Source of the DNA: AC-32 sp036522595
Lineage (GTDB): Bacteria; Actinomycetota; Thermoleophilia; Gaiellales; Gaiellaceae
NCBI GenBank assembly: GCA_036522595.1
Contig: DATDFL010000288.1
Coordinates: forward strand, 11,633 to 75,632
DNA: 64,000 nt
Direction of reading: 5' to 3'
This document shows positions 8,147 to 16,559 of the stretch, one piece after another. Under the pieces are notes generated by a model that had not been told where the DNA came from, made no database searches, and saw only the letters and a list, made by a program, of their open reading frames with translations. The first letter of the stretch is position 1, and each line of letters starts with the position of its first letter. Both the position numbers and the translations under genes were made by a program.

Positions 8147-11100
8147 GTGGCTCAAGCTGCGGCCGGCGCGGGCTTCAGGAAGGTGTGCCTGCGCCTTCTT
8201 CAATTGACGGTGGCGGGGCTTCTCGCCGTGGGCATCCTCGCCGGCGCGAGCGTCGGCGCTGACGGTTTTGACACGCAGAACCAGAACTTCACCGTCAACC
8301 TCGGCCTCGGCAGCTCGAAGACGGTTCATCCGACGCTGCATCTCGACGCGCTCCCGCCCAGCGCTGACGTCCTGATTGCGCTCGACACGACGGGCAGCAT
8401 GGGCGGCGCGATCACAGACGCGCGCACGGATGCGAACAGCATCGTCAACGACATCCAGGCGCAGATCCCGCACGCGCACTTCGCGGTGGCGGACTTCAAG
8501 GACTACCCCCAAGTCCCGTTCCAGGGGGTTTTCGGGATCGCCGGCGACTACCCCTGGCGCGTCGACCAGGACTTCACGGAGAACACGACCACTGCCCAGT
8601 GCGGCGACGGCACGGCGACCCCGATCGCGTGTGCGCTCAACGGTCTGACCGCTCCCTCGGGCAGCGGCGGTGACGGGCCGGAGGCCTACAACCGCGCTTT
8701 CTTCGAGGCGTACCACGACACCGGGCTGCATTGGACGCCAGGGGCGTCTCGCTTCATGGTCGTGCTCGGCGACGCACTGCCACACGACGCCAACCTGGCC
8801 ACTGACTTCCCCGACTGTCCGAACACCGCGCCGACCGATCCCGGGCCCGACGGCGTTCCCGGGAATGCGGACGACCTGCGCTCGGCGCCCACGCTGGCAC
8901 AGCTCCGCGGAAACAACACGAATCTCTCGTTCGTCACTTACAACCAGCCGGCAGGCAGCCAGATCGCCAACTGCCACACGGCGCTCGCCCAGTTCACGGG
9001 TGGGACCGAGGTCGTCCACGGCAATGCCGACTCGTTGCGCAGCCAGATCGTCGCCCTGATCCAGGCCGCGGCAAAGCACGTCGACAAGCTCGACTTCAAC
9101 ATCACCGGGACGCTCTCGGATCACGAGACGCCGATCCAGAACGCGGCTTCCTGGTTCACCTTCGACCCACCGCTGCCGTACGGACCGATCACGGCGCCCG
9201 CGGACATCAGCTTCGACGAAACGATCAAGGTGCCGGACGGCACACCGGCCGGTACGTACTACTTCCGGCTCGGCGCCGTGGCGGACGGCTCCGAGCGCGC
9301 CGTCCAGACGGTCACCGTCAACGTCACGAACACCGCGGTCAGCTCGGTGACGATGACCTCGGACGAGTCGACGGTTCCCGCAGGAATCAAGCAGGCGCCG
9401 TTCTCGTCGATCCCGTCATCGCGGCTTGCCTCCCTGACCCACGATCCGAACTCCGCGCCTGCCGGCTCCACGGCCCAGGGCTCGATCGCGCAGGGCTCGA
9501 TCGCGCAAGGCTCCATCGCGACGGGCTCGATCGCGGTCGGCTCGATCGCGCAAGGGTCGATCGCGGTGGGCTCGATCGCCACCGGCTCGATCGGGCTCGG
9601 CTCGACGGCGCAGGGCTCGATCGCGCAGGGCTCGATCCCGGGTGGAGCTGCCGTGCTGAGCGACGTCCTGCTCTCGCAGATCCCGCTGTCCGGCGCGACG
9701 TGGGCGGACATCCTCAAGAACACGCCGTTCGCCAACCAGCCGCTTCAGGCTGTGTCGCTCGCCGACATCGCGACCTACAGCGTCCGCGACACGAGCACCG
9801 ACAACAAGACTCCGTGGGAACGGCTGATGGCGCTGCCGCTCCGGCAGATGCCGCTGTTCACGACGCTGTGGCGCAACATCCCGCTCGGCGCGGTGTTGCT
9901 CGGCAACGCGCCGCTCTCATCGCTGCCGACGCCGCTGAAGCCCGACGGCACGGGGCGCTACCTTACCTGGGCCGACGCGCTGACGGCCAACGGCGGCAGC
10001 GCCACGGGTCTGAACCCTGCGACGAACACGGTCTTCGGCGTCGCCGTCGCCGGGCAGCTCGGCACGACGGCCGTCGGCTCGATTGCTGTCGGCTCGATTG
10101 CCCAGGGATCGATCGCCCAGGGCTCGATCCGGGCCGACTCCACGGCCACCGGCTCGATCGCGGTCGGGTCGATCGACCTGCGGCTGACGAACCTCGCCTC
10201 GGTGCCGCTCGACCACGTGAGCCCGCTGGCGAGCATCGTCAACTGCACCGCGCTCGGCACGTGCACGGGCAAGACGCTGGGCGACGCGTCCGGGGCGAAC
10301 GCGTTCCAGCCAGGTGTGACGCTGATCCAGCTGCTGAACGCGCTGCAGGCGCCATACGACACGAGGTTCATCTCGATCGACGACCTCGCGCGGGCCATGC
10401 TCCCGCTGTCGGACTACCCGTGGGAGCAGATCCTGGTGCAGGGCCTCCAGGACGTCGCCGGCACCGGGCAGAACGTCCACTACCACGTCGACTTCGACCT
10501 GGTCTGCTCCGTCGCGACGAGCTTCGGCGTCCACGTGAGCCTGCCGGCGGGCTTCTTCCCGGTCGCGGGAACGTCGACGTATTCGTACGCCGGCGGCGCA
10601 CCGGTCGCGGCGGCCAACCCGACCGGCCCGCCGAGCGACCCGGTCTGGACGATGGCGGGCGCGGGCCCGTGCGCGGGAGCCGGAGGCATCACTCAGCACG
10701 TCCGCCTCAACTTCCAGTCCTACGCGGGCCTCACCCTGGGCAGCCAGACCTCGAACGTCCAGGTCACCGTGAACGACGGCAGCTACGCGGCGAACGGCCA
10801 GGCCCCCGTGCTCGTGACGCAGAACTGGGAGCCGAACGACTCGCGCGACAGCGCGCCGACGATCGACAAGAACACGCTGATCGTCGGGCACATCGCGACC
10901 TCGAGCGACACCGATTTCTTCCGCTTCCCGCTCGGGAACCTGGCGCCGAACACGAAGGTCGCCGTCTACCTCAAGGTTCCCGGCGACGGGACCGACCTCG
11001 ACCTGGTGGTCAACAAGCCCGCACCGGCGGGCGTGCAGTCGAGCGCCCAGGGCTCGATCGCGCAGGGAAGCATTCCCATCGAGGACGTCGCGCCCGGCGT

Positions 11101-14100
11101 CGACAACTCGACCGGCGCGCTCCAGCCCGACGCGTCATCCGACCTCGCGGCCGGCTCGATCGCGCAAGGCTCGATCGCGCAGGGCTCGATCGCACAGGGA
11201 AGCATCTCGGCCAACCGCGGCTCCGTGAACGAAGTCGCGCAGATCGTCACGCATGGCGAGACCGGCGATGCCACGATCGGCGTCAGCGGCTACAACGGCG
11301 CGTTCAGCAACCAGCAGTACGTGCTGCGCGTCAAGGTCACGCCGCCGCCGGGGCTGCCGCCGTGCGATCCGATCACCGGCCTGAACACCGCGGCGGCCGG
11401 GACGCTGCCGGCGGTGACGTCGCTGCCGACGACCACGAAGGCGCTCTTCCTCGTCAATCGCCAGCGGCTGGCCGGCCTCTACGGGGCGACGCGCACCGAT
11501 GCGCTGATCAACTCCGACCCGTCGTCGCCGCTCAACGCGGTGGCGGCCTCGGTCGGGGGAGCAGTCCTGCCCGTCGACGGGAACGTGAACGTGCACAACG
11601 CCTACGTCACCTGGGACTCGAACCCGTGCAACGTCGAGTCTGCGAACGCAGTCGTCCGGTCGATCAACGACCTCGTCGCGACCTACCGCACGCGGCTTCC
11701 GAACCTGAAGTACGTCGTCCTGCTCGGCACCGACACCGCCGTGCCGTCGTGGCGCCAGTTCGACCTCTCCAACGACTCGCCCGAGGTCGACGAGGCGAAC
11801 GACCTCGCGTTCACGACGCGCAACTCCGCGGGGCAGCTCCTCACGAAGGGCAACGCCCTCTACGCGGCGGCCGCGCAGAACACGATCCTCACCGACGGCG
11901 CCTACGGTGCCTTCACCCAGCGCAACTGGCTCGGGCACGCGATCCCGCTTCCCGAGATCAGCGTCTCGCGCCTCGTCGAGACGCCGGAGGACATCCTCGG
12001 ACAGCTGAACCAGTACCTCGATCCGAGCGTGAACGGCCGGCTCGACCTGCATTCCGCGGTCACGACCGGCGACTCGTTCTTCGCGGACGGCGCGCAGGCC
12101 GCGGCGAACTCGCTCCTGACGCAGCTGGCGCCGCTGAACCAGACGACGCTGCTCCCGTCGATCTCGAGCTGGACGAAGCAGGACCTGCTCAACGACTACT
12201 TCAGCCTCAATCCGGTGCCCGACGTCGGTGCGCTCTGGGCGCACTACTCACACTGGCTCTCGCAGCCGGCAGGCGTTCCGGCCACGCCGACGCTCGCGGA
12301 TCTCGTCTCTACCGGCGATGCGAACGCGACGCGCCGGAACGGGCAGCTCCTCTTCACCGTCGGCTGCCACAGCGGCCTCAACGTGCCCGACCAGATCGCG
12401 TCGCTCGAGAACGGCGTGGTGTCGTCGGACGACCAGAAGCGGCTGCTCGACTGGGCGCAGGCCTACATGAGCTCGAAGACGGCGGTCTACGTCGCGAACA
12501 CCGGCTATGGCTACGGCGACACGACCACGATCGACCTCTCCGAGCGGCTGATGGACCACTTCGCAGCCAACATCAACTCGGGTGGCACCATCGGCGAGCA
12601 GTGGGTGCGCGCGCTGCACCAGTACTACTCGGAGCCGGGGAACTACGACGTCCTCGACGAGAAGGTTATGGTCGAGGCGAACATGTACGGACTGCCGTTC
12701 TACGGCTTCACGGGGAGCCCCGTGAACGTCCCGCAGGCGCCGACCCCGCCGGCAACCGTGGCCGACGGCAACTTCAGCACGGCGCATCTCGATGCGATCA
12801 CCGCGAACGTCCAGCCGCAGAACCTGACCGACGGTTCCGGCCGCTCGCTGTTCGTGAACCAGGGCCATCCCGACGGCTCGACGTTCCTCCAGGGCGGCGT
12901 GCCGCTGACGATGGGAACGCTCTCGGTCTTCTACCGGCCGGCGCAGCCCGAGATCTCGCGTGACGTCACCGTGCCGGGCACGACCGCGAAGGGCGTGTGG
13001 ATCCGCGCCCTGACGACGCACACGGTCAATGACGTGAAGCCCGTCAAGCCGTACCCGCTCGTGCGCTCGGGCGCGGACGCGCCGGCGAAGGACTACCCGA
13101 ACATCTTCTTCCCGGCCACGATCGCGACCGTCAACCGTGACGCCTCCTTCGGCGCGGAGCACGACAACGTCGTCGTCAACCTCGGTCGGTTCTTCCCGAA
13201 CGACACAGGGGACCACGGCAAGGAGCAGGTCGTCGACTCGGTCGGCCTCGACGTCGGCTACTCGAACTCGACCGACTGGACCGCTCCCCAGATCACGCAG
13301 ACCGGCGCAGTGGAGACCAGCGCCGGGCACTTCACCGCGTTCGTTCGCGTGACCGATGCTTCGGGCCTCCGCCGCGTGTCCGTGCTCTACAACGACGGGA
13401 ACCCAGTCTGGACCGTCGTCCCGCTGACGCAGGCGGGCGGCGACCTCTGGACGGCTTCGTTCACGGCGACGAGCCCGATCGTCGTGGATTCCGAGGCGCA
13501 GGACAACGCCGGGATGGTCGGCTACAGCTTCAACAAGGCCGTCAACTTCCAGTCGGCCGTGGAGCAGGCCGGCTCGGCGCCGTCGATCCTGATCACGAAC
13601 CCGCTTCCGGTTCCGTCCGGCACGTTCACCCTGAACCAGCAGGTGCCCACGAACTTCGTGTGCTCGTCGGCGCTCGGCGTGAGCAGCTGCTCGGGCGCGA
13701 CCGACGGCGGCGCCTCCGTGCAGAGCGGCGGCCTGCTCGACACGAGTCGGCCCGGCACGCACACGTTCACGGTCACGGGCACCGATCTCGCGGGCCATTC
13801 GGCGACGAAGAGCGTCAGCTACGTCGTCAACTTCGTCTTCGTCGGCTTCCAGCCGCCGGTCGATGCGCCGCCGATCCTCAACACCGTCAATGCCGGTAGC
13901 ACGGTGCCGATCAAGTGGACGCTCGCGAATGCCGCCGGCACGTTGTACGCCAACCTGGACGCCGTCCAGTCGCTATCGTCGAGGCAGATCCGGTGCCCAA
14001 GCGAGAACACCGACCCGGCGGGCCAGGACGTGCCCATCGGGACGACCGACTTCCTGAAGATCACCAACGGGACGGTCTTCCAGTTCAACTGGAAGACGAG

Positions 14101-14185
14101 CACCGCCTTCCGGAACACCTGCCGCCGGTTCTACATCCACCTGTCCGACGGCTCGACGCCGTACACCGACTTCAAGTTCAGGTAG
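8147..14185 (+). CDS. Giant secreted VWA / GSIAx-repeat / PPC / gingipain-like / PxKF-like protein
   Basis: The 2012-residue protein starts at GTG 8147 with a strong ribosome binding site and a signal peptide-like N-terminus. In order: a VWA domain with MIDAS-like D80-T-T-G-S-M (about 74-320); a beta-rich segment; four tracts of the pentapeptide GSIAx (440-498, 639-677, 965-978, 1003-1021); a bacterial PPC-like domain (about 894-1065, DTDFFRFPL ... YVLRVKV) that contains the last two tracts as insertions; a region resembling C25 gingipain-type clan CD peptidases (about 1100-1500) with H1366/H1369 after a hydrophobic strand and FTVGC1407HSG; an Ig-like domain; and a C-terminal PxKF-like domain (TVPIKWTL ... 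FNWKT ... CRRFYIHLSDG). No LPXTG or C-terminal membrane anchor is visible. Surface adhesion or proteolysis is inferred, not shown. Confidence 0.9.
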   Translation: MAQAAAGAGFRKVCLRLLQLTVAGLLAVGILAGASVGADGFDTQNQNFTVNLGLGSSKTVHPTLHLDALPPSADVLIALDTTGSMGGAITDARTDANSIVNDIQAQIPHAHFAVADFKDYPQVPFQGVFGIAGDYPWRVDQDFTENTTTAQCGDGTATPIACALNGLTAPSGSGGDGPEAYNRAFFEAYHDTGLHWTPGASRFMVVLGDALPHDANLATDFPDCPNTAPTDPGPDGVPGNADDLRSAPTLAQLRGNNTNLSFVTYNQPAGSQIANCHTALAQFTGGTEVVHGNADSLRSQIVALIQAAAKHVDKLDFNITGTLSDHETPIQNAASWFTFDPPLPYGPITAPADISFDETIKVPDGTPAGTYYFRLGAVADGSERAVQTVTVNVTNTAVSSVTMTSDESTVPAGIKQAPFSSIPSSRLASLTHDPNSAPAGSTAQGSIAQGSIAQGSIATGSIAVGSIAQGSIAVGSIATGSIGLGSTAQGSIAQGSIPGGAAVLSDVLLSQIPLSGATWADILKNTPFANQPLQAVSLADIATYSVRDTSTDNKTPWERLMALPLRQMPLFTTLWRNIPLGAVLLGNAPLSSLPTPLKPDGTGRYLTWADALTANGGSATGLNPATNTVFGVAVAGQLGTTAVGSIAVGSIAQGSIAQGSIRADSTATGSIAVGSIDLRLTNLASVPLDHVSPLASIVNCTALGTCTGKTLGDASGANAFQPGVTLIQLLNALQAPYDTRFISIDDLARAMLPLSDYPWEQILVQGLQDVAGTGQNVHYHVDFDLVCSVATSFGVHVSLPAGFFPVAGTSTYSYAGGAPVAAANPTGPPSDPVWTMAGAGPCAGAGGITQHVRLNFQSYAGLTLGSQTSNVQVTVNDGSYAANGQAPVLVTQNWEPNDSRDSAPTIDKNTLIVGHIATSSDTDFFRFPLGNLAPNTKVAVYLKVPGDGTDLDLVVNKPAPAGVQSSAQGSIAQGSIPIEDVAPGVDNSTGALQPDASSDLAAGSIAQGSIAQGSIAQGSISANRGSVNEVAQIVTHGETGDATIGVSGYNGAFSNQQYVLRVKVTPPPGLPPCDPITGLNTAAAGTLPAVTSLPTTTKALFLVNRQRLAGLYGATRTDALINSDPSSPLNAVAASVGGAVLPVDGNVNVHNAYVTWDSNPCNVESANAVVRSINDLVATYRTRLPNLKYVVLLGTDTAVPSWRQFDLSNDSPEVDEANDLAFTTRNSAGQLLTKGNALYAAAAQNTILTDGAYGAFTQRNWLGHAIPLPEISVSRLVETPEDILGQLNQYLDPSVNGRLDLHSAVTTGDSFFADGAQAAANSLLTQLAPLNQTTLLPSISSWTKQDLLNDYFSLNPVPDVGALWAHYSHWLSQPAGVPATPTLADLVSTGDANATRRNGQLLFTVGCHSGLNVPDQIASLENGVVSSDDQKRLLDWAQAYMSSKTAVYVANTGYGYGDTTTIDLSERLMDHFAANINSGGTIGEQWVRALHQYYSEPGNYDVLDEKVMVEANMYGLPFYGFTGSPVNVPQAPTPPATVADGNFSTAHLDAITANVQPQNLTDGSGRSLFVNQGHPDGSTFLQGGVPLTMGTLSVFYRPAQPEISRDVTVPGTTAKGVWIRALTTHTVNDVKPVKPYPLVRSGADAPAKDYPNIFFPATIATVNRDASFGAEHDNVVVNLGRFFPNDTGDHGKEQVVDSVGLDVGYSNSTDWTAPQITQTGAVETSAGHFTAFVRVTDASGLRRVSVLYNDGNPVWTVVPLTQAGGDLWTASFTATSPIVVDSEAQDNAGMVGYSFNKAVNFQSAVEQAGSAPSILITNPLPVPSGTFTLNQQVPTNFVCSSALGVSSCSGATDGGASVQSGGLLDTSRPGTHTFTVTGTDLAGHSATKSVSYVVNFVFVGFQPPVDAPPILNTVNAGSTVPIKWTLANAAGTLYANLDAVQSLSSRQIRCPSENTDPAGQDVPIGTTDFLKITNGTVFQFNWKTSTAFRNTCRRFYIHLSDGSTPYTDFKFR
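9464..9640 (+). repeat. GSIAx tract 1: 11 pentapeptide units plus GSIP
   Basis: A 15-base in-frame tandem repeat of the type ggctcgatcgcgcag. The units read GSTAQ, GSIAQ (x2), GSIAT, GSIAV, GSIAQ, GSIAV, GSIAT, GSIGL, GSTAQ, GSIAQ and a final GSIP. The fifth residue varies (Q, T, V, L) while Gly-Ser-Ile-Ala is nearly fixed. Confidence 0.95.
10061..10177 (+). repeat. GSIAx tract 2: seven pentapeptide units plus GSID
   Basis: The units read GTTAV, GSIAV, GSIAQ, GSIAQ, GSIRA, DSTAT, GSIAV and GSID. This tract is more degenerate than the first and runs directly into a hydrophobic stretch with similar spacing (LTNLASVPLDHV). Confidence 0.9.
11039..11079 (+). repeat. GSIAx tract 3 inside the PPC-like domain
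   Basis: A short tract, SSAQ-GSIAQ-GSIP, placed between the PPC strand DLDLVVNKP and the next ordered segment, so it sits in a domain loop rather than a linker. Confidence 0.85.
11153..11209 (+). repeat. GSIAx tract 4: three GSIAQ units plus GSIS
   Basis: Three near-identical 15-base units followed by GSIS. The PPC-like fold resumes afterwards with NEVAQIVTHGETGDATIGVSG, so this is a second insertion in the same domain. Confidence 0.9.
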
Positions 14186-15381
14186 CCGCAGCGCGGCGGG
14201 CGCTTCCCCGCAACGTCCGCGCGCTCAGCTGGGTCTCGTTCGCGAACGACGCCGCGAGCGAGCTCGCCTATCCGATCGTGCCGCTCTTCCTGACGGTGAC
14301 GCTCGGGGCGCCGGTCGCCGCGGTCGGGCTGATCGAGGGGATCGCTGAGGGAATCGCCGTCGGCCTGCGCGGGGCGGCGGGCTGGCTTTCCGACCGCTGG
14401 GGCGAGCGGCGGTTGCCGTGGGTCGGTGGGGGCTACGGCGGCTCGGCCTTGGGGCGAATCGTCGTCGCGGCGGCTCCGCACTGGGGCTGGGTGCTCGGCG
14501 GCCGGGTCGTCGACCGCCTCGGGAAGGGCGCCCGGACAGCTCCTCGCGACGCGCTGATCCGCGACTCGACCCCGCCGCCGCTCCTCGGAGCGGCGTTCGG
14601 CTACCACCGCGCGCTCGACACGGCCGGCGCGGTCGTCGGGCCGTTGATCGCGGTGGCGCTGCTGGCGGCCGGGCTGTCGTTCCGCAACGTGCTCTGGATC
14701 GCGATCGTCCCGGGGTTCCTTGCCTTGCTTCTGCTCCGGGCCGTCCGGGAGGCGCCGAGAGCCGCGGCGGAGCCAGTCGTCGCGACCGGCGGGGGGTCGC
14801 TGCCGCGCGCATTCTGGCCGGTGCTCGCGATCTGGGTCGTCTTCTCGCTCGGGAACTCGAGCGACGTCTTCCTGCTCCTGCGCGCGAAGGAGCTCGGCCT
14901 GGGCACGACGATGGTCGTACTCGCCTACGCGGCCTACAACGTCGTCTACTCCGGTCTCTCGTGGCCGCTGGGAGCGCTCTCCGACCGCTACCGGCGCGAG
15001 CTCCTGCTCGGTGGCGGGCTGCTCGTCTTCGGGCTCGTCTACCTCGGCTTCGCGGTCGCTCCGGGAAGCTGGGCGGTCTGGCCGCTGTTCGCCGTGTACG
15101 GGGCGTACATCGCGGCGACGGACGGTGTCGCCCGCGCCTGGGTCGCCGACCAGGTTCCAGGCCGCGCGATCGGTACTGCGTACGGCGTGTTCTCGGCGGC
15201 TACGGGCGGTGCGCTCCTGCTGGCGAGCATCGCCGCGGGCCTGCTCTGGTCGCACGTCTCGCCCGCGGCGCCGTTCGTGCTCGGCGCGGCCGGGGCGGGG
15301 CTTGCGCTCGTGCTGCTCCTGCTCAGCTCGACCAAGACGGCGCGAGCGACCACGTCTCGAGATGCTCCACCGCCTGCGTGA
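14185..15381 (+). CDS. Major facilitator superfamily transporter (start codon unresolved)
   Basis: Homology to MFS permeases begins at LPRNVRALSWVSFANDAASE (base 14203 on) and continues through about 12 hydrophobic segments to the stop at 15381. The loop motif DRLGKGARTAPRDALI is typical of a bacterial MFS subfamily. No ATG, GTG or TTG lies in frame between about 13915 and 14278: GTG 13915 would overlap the exoprotein gene by 271 bases, and GTG 14278 would remove half of the first membrane helix. I give the first codon after the overlap as a placeholder. The substrate is unknown. The 3' end overlaps the convergent phosphatase gene by 59 bases. Confidence 0.85.
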   Translation, partial: AAARRALPRNVRALSWVSFANDAASELAYPIVPLFLTVTLGAPVAAVGLIEGIAEGIAVGLRGAAGWLSDRWGERRLPWVGGGYGGSALGRIVVAAAPHWGWVLGGRVVDRLGKGARTAPRDALIRDSTPPPLLGAAFGYHRALDTAGAVVGPLIAVALLAAGLSFRNVLWIAIVPGFLALLLLRAVREAPRAAAEPVVATGGGSLPRAFWPVLAIWVVFSLGNSSDVFLLLRAKELGLGTTMVVLAYAAYNVVYSGLSWPLGALSDRYRRELLLGGGLLVFGLVYLGFAVAPGSWAVWPLFAVYGAYIAATDGVARAWVADQVPGRAIGTAYGVFSAATGGALLLASIAAGLLWSHVSPAAPFVLGAAGAGLALVLLLLSSTKTARATTSRDAPPPA

Positions 15382-15937
15382 GCTCCGCCGCCGAGAGGGG
15401 GAACGCCTCCGCGTAGGGCACCTGCTCCATCGCGGGCTTCGGAGATCCCCCTGCCGCCGCGTTCAGCGCGTAACGAATCGGCAGGCTGTGCGCGACCACG
15501 AGGATCGTCTGCTCGGGGCGTTCGAGAATCTTGTGGATGGCCGTGATGAAACGCCTGACGCTGTCGGCCCGGCTCTCGCCGCCGGGCACGACGTCCTCGG
15601 GCCCGTGCGCGCGCGCCCACGCCCGATAGTCCGCGAGGAGGCGGCCTTCGAACTCGCCGAAGCGGATGTCGTTCAGCTCCGGGAGGACTATTCGCGGGAC
15701 GTCTCGGCCCTCGAGCGCCAGGTCCGCGGTCTCCTGCGTGCGCTGGAACTCGCTGACGGCGCAGAGGTCGATCTCGGTCTCGCCGAGGCTCCGCCCCAGG
15801 AGGCGCGCCTGCCCGCGGCCGCGCTCCGTGAGGGCCACCTCGAGCTCCGGGTCGCCGTTGGTCAACCCGCGGACAGAGAACTCGCTCTCCGCATGCCGTG
15901 CCAGCAGTACGCGCTCCACGGGCGGCATTCTGTCCAT
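15323..15937 (-). CDS. Histidine phosphatase superfamily (phosphoglycerate mutase-like) protein
   Basis: The 204-residue protein starts at ATG 15937. The RHG-type motif LLARHAESEFS is near the N-terminus, followed by LTERGRGQARLLG, the second catalytic region FGEFEGR, and the late catalytic His in VVAHSLPIRY. All the usual catalytic elements are present. Family members dephosphorylate small molecules or act as mutases, and the substrate cannot be assigned. Its C-terminus overlaps the end of the MFS gene on the other strand. Confidence 0.9.
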   Translation of the reverse strand: MDRMPPVERVLLARHAESEFSVRGLTNGDPELEVALTERGRGQARLLGRSLGETEIDLCAVSEFQRTQETADLALEGRDVPRIVLPELNDIRFGEFEGRLLADYRAWARAHGPEDVVPGGESRADSVRRFITAIHKILERPEQTILVVAHSLPIRYALNAAAGGSPKPAMEQVPYAEAFPLSAAELTQAVEHLETWSLAPSWSS

Positions 15938-16076
15938 GGCGATTCCCCCGGGCGGGTGATAGCCGTTGTTGACTCGGCGCCGAGAATGTCAACTACAGAC
16001 AACGCGGGGCCGATCCGAAGTGCCTGCCGCAGGGTCTCGGAACTGCTCGCCGCTGGGTCACCGCGTACTTAACTGA

Positions 16077-16110
16077 ACGGCCTCCCGCAAGGGAGGTCGT
16101 TCTTCGTTTC
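16077..16110 (+). terminator. Intrinsic terminator-like hairpin upstream of tRNA-Gly
   Basis: ACGGCCTCCC at 16077-16086 pairs with GGGAGGTCGT at 16091-16100 around a GCAA tetraloop, with one G-T wobble, and is followed by the T-rich TCTTCGTTTC. No annotated plus-strand gene ends just upstream; the preceding 140 bases are the leader of the minus-strand phosphatase gene. Confidence 0.65.
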
Positions 16111-16129
16111 GGGCTACAGTGAGTCGACT

Positions 16130-16200
16130 GCGGGCGTAGCTCAATGGTAGAGCCCTAGCCTTCCAAGCTAGTTATGCGGGTTCGATTCCCGCCGCCCGCT
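16130..16200 (+). tRNA. tRNA-Gly (anticodon TCC)
   Basis: Acceptor GCGGGCG/CGCCCGC with discriminator T, anticodon stem CTAGC/GCTAG around CTTCCAA (anticodon TCC) and T-loop TTCGATT. CCA is not encoded. TACAGT at 16115-16120 is a candidate -10 box. Confidence 0.97.
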
Positions 16201-16202
16201 CT

Positions 16203-16496
16203 TCAGCGCGGCTGGTCGGCGAGGGGCTCGAGCGCGGCCGCCGTCGGCTGGAGGTCGCCCGACTCGAGGCCGGCGACGATTTCCCGCGCGAGCTGGAGCG
16301 CCTGGCTTTCCTGGTCGGCGCTGAGAACGGTGTTCACCGCGGCCAGGTGCTGCCCGTCGGCGAACAACTCCACGTCGACGGTGTCCAGTTCGCGGCGCGG
16401 GATGTACGAGTCCTCCGGAATGCCGACGCGCACGTGCACCTCCCGCCCGTCGGGGAGCGACGCTGTCTTCTCGATCGGCCGCCCTCGCAGGCTCAC
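16203..16496 (-). CDS. Conserved-looking hypothetical protein
   Basis: A 97-residue soluble protein starting at GTG 16496. It has alternating beta strands (REVHVRVGIPEDSYIPRREL, VDVELFADGQHLAAV) followed by an amphipathic helix (QESQALQLAREIVAGLESG). I do not recognise a family. Its stop lies 2 bases from the end of tRNA-Gly on the other strand. It is divergent from the AI-2E transporter gene with a 63-base gap. Confidence 0.75.
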   Translation of the reverse strand: MSLRGRPIEKTASLPDGREVHVRVGIPEDSYIPRRELDTVDVELFADGQHLAAVNTVLSADQESQALQLAREIVAGLESGDLQPTAAALEPLADQPR

Positions 16497-16559
16497 GGCG
16501 GGAGATTACTCCGGGGGCGGGGGTCCTAAACGTCCGGGCCGGGAGCCATCCTGGGCGGG

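Noticed and set aside
9464..9640. Tandem 15-base repeats considered as a CRISPR array or minisatellite
   Set aside because: The units are contiguous with no spacers, in frame, and encode a regular pentapeptide.
12248..13798. Minus-strand open frame opposite the giant exoprotein (also 11135-12244 and 9917-10891)
   Set aside because: Composition is that of a reverse-strand shadow in GC-rich DNA; the plus frame is continuous with recognisable domains.
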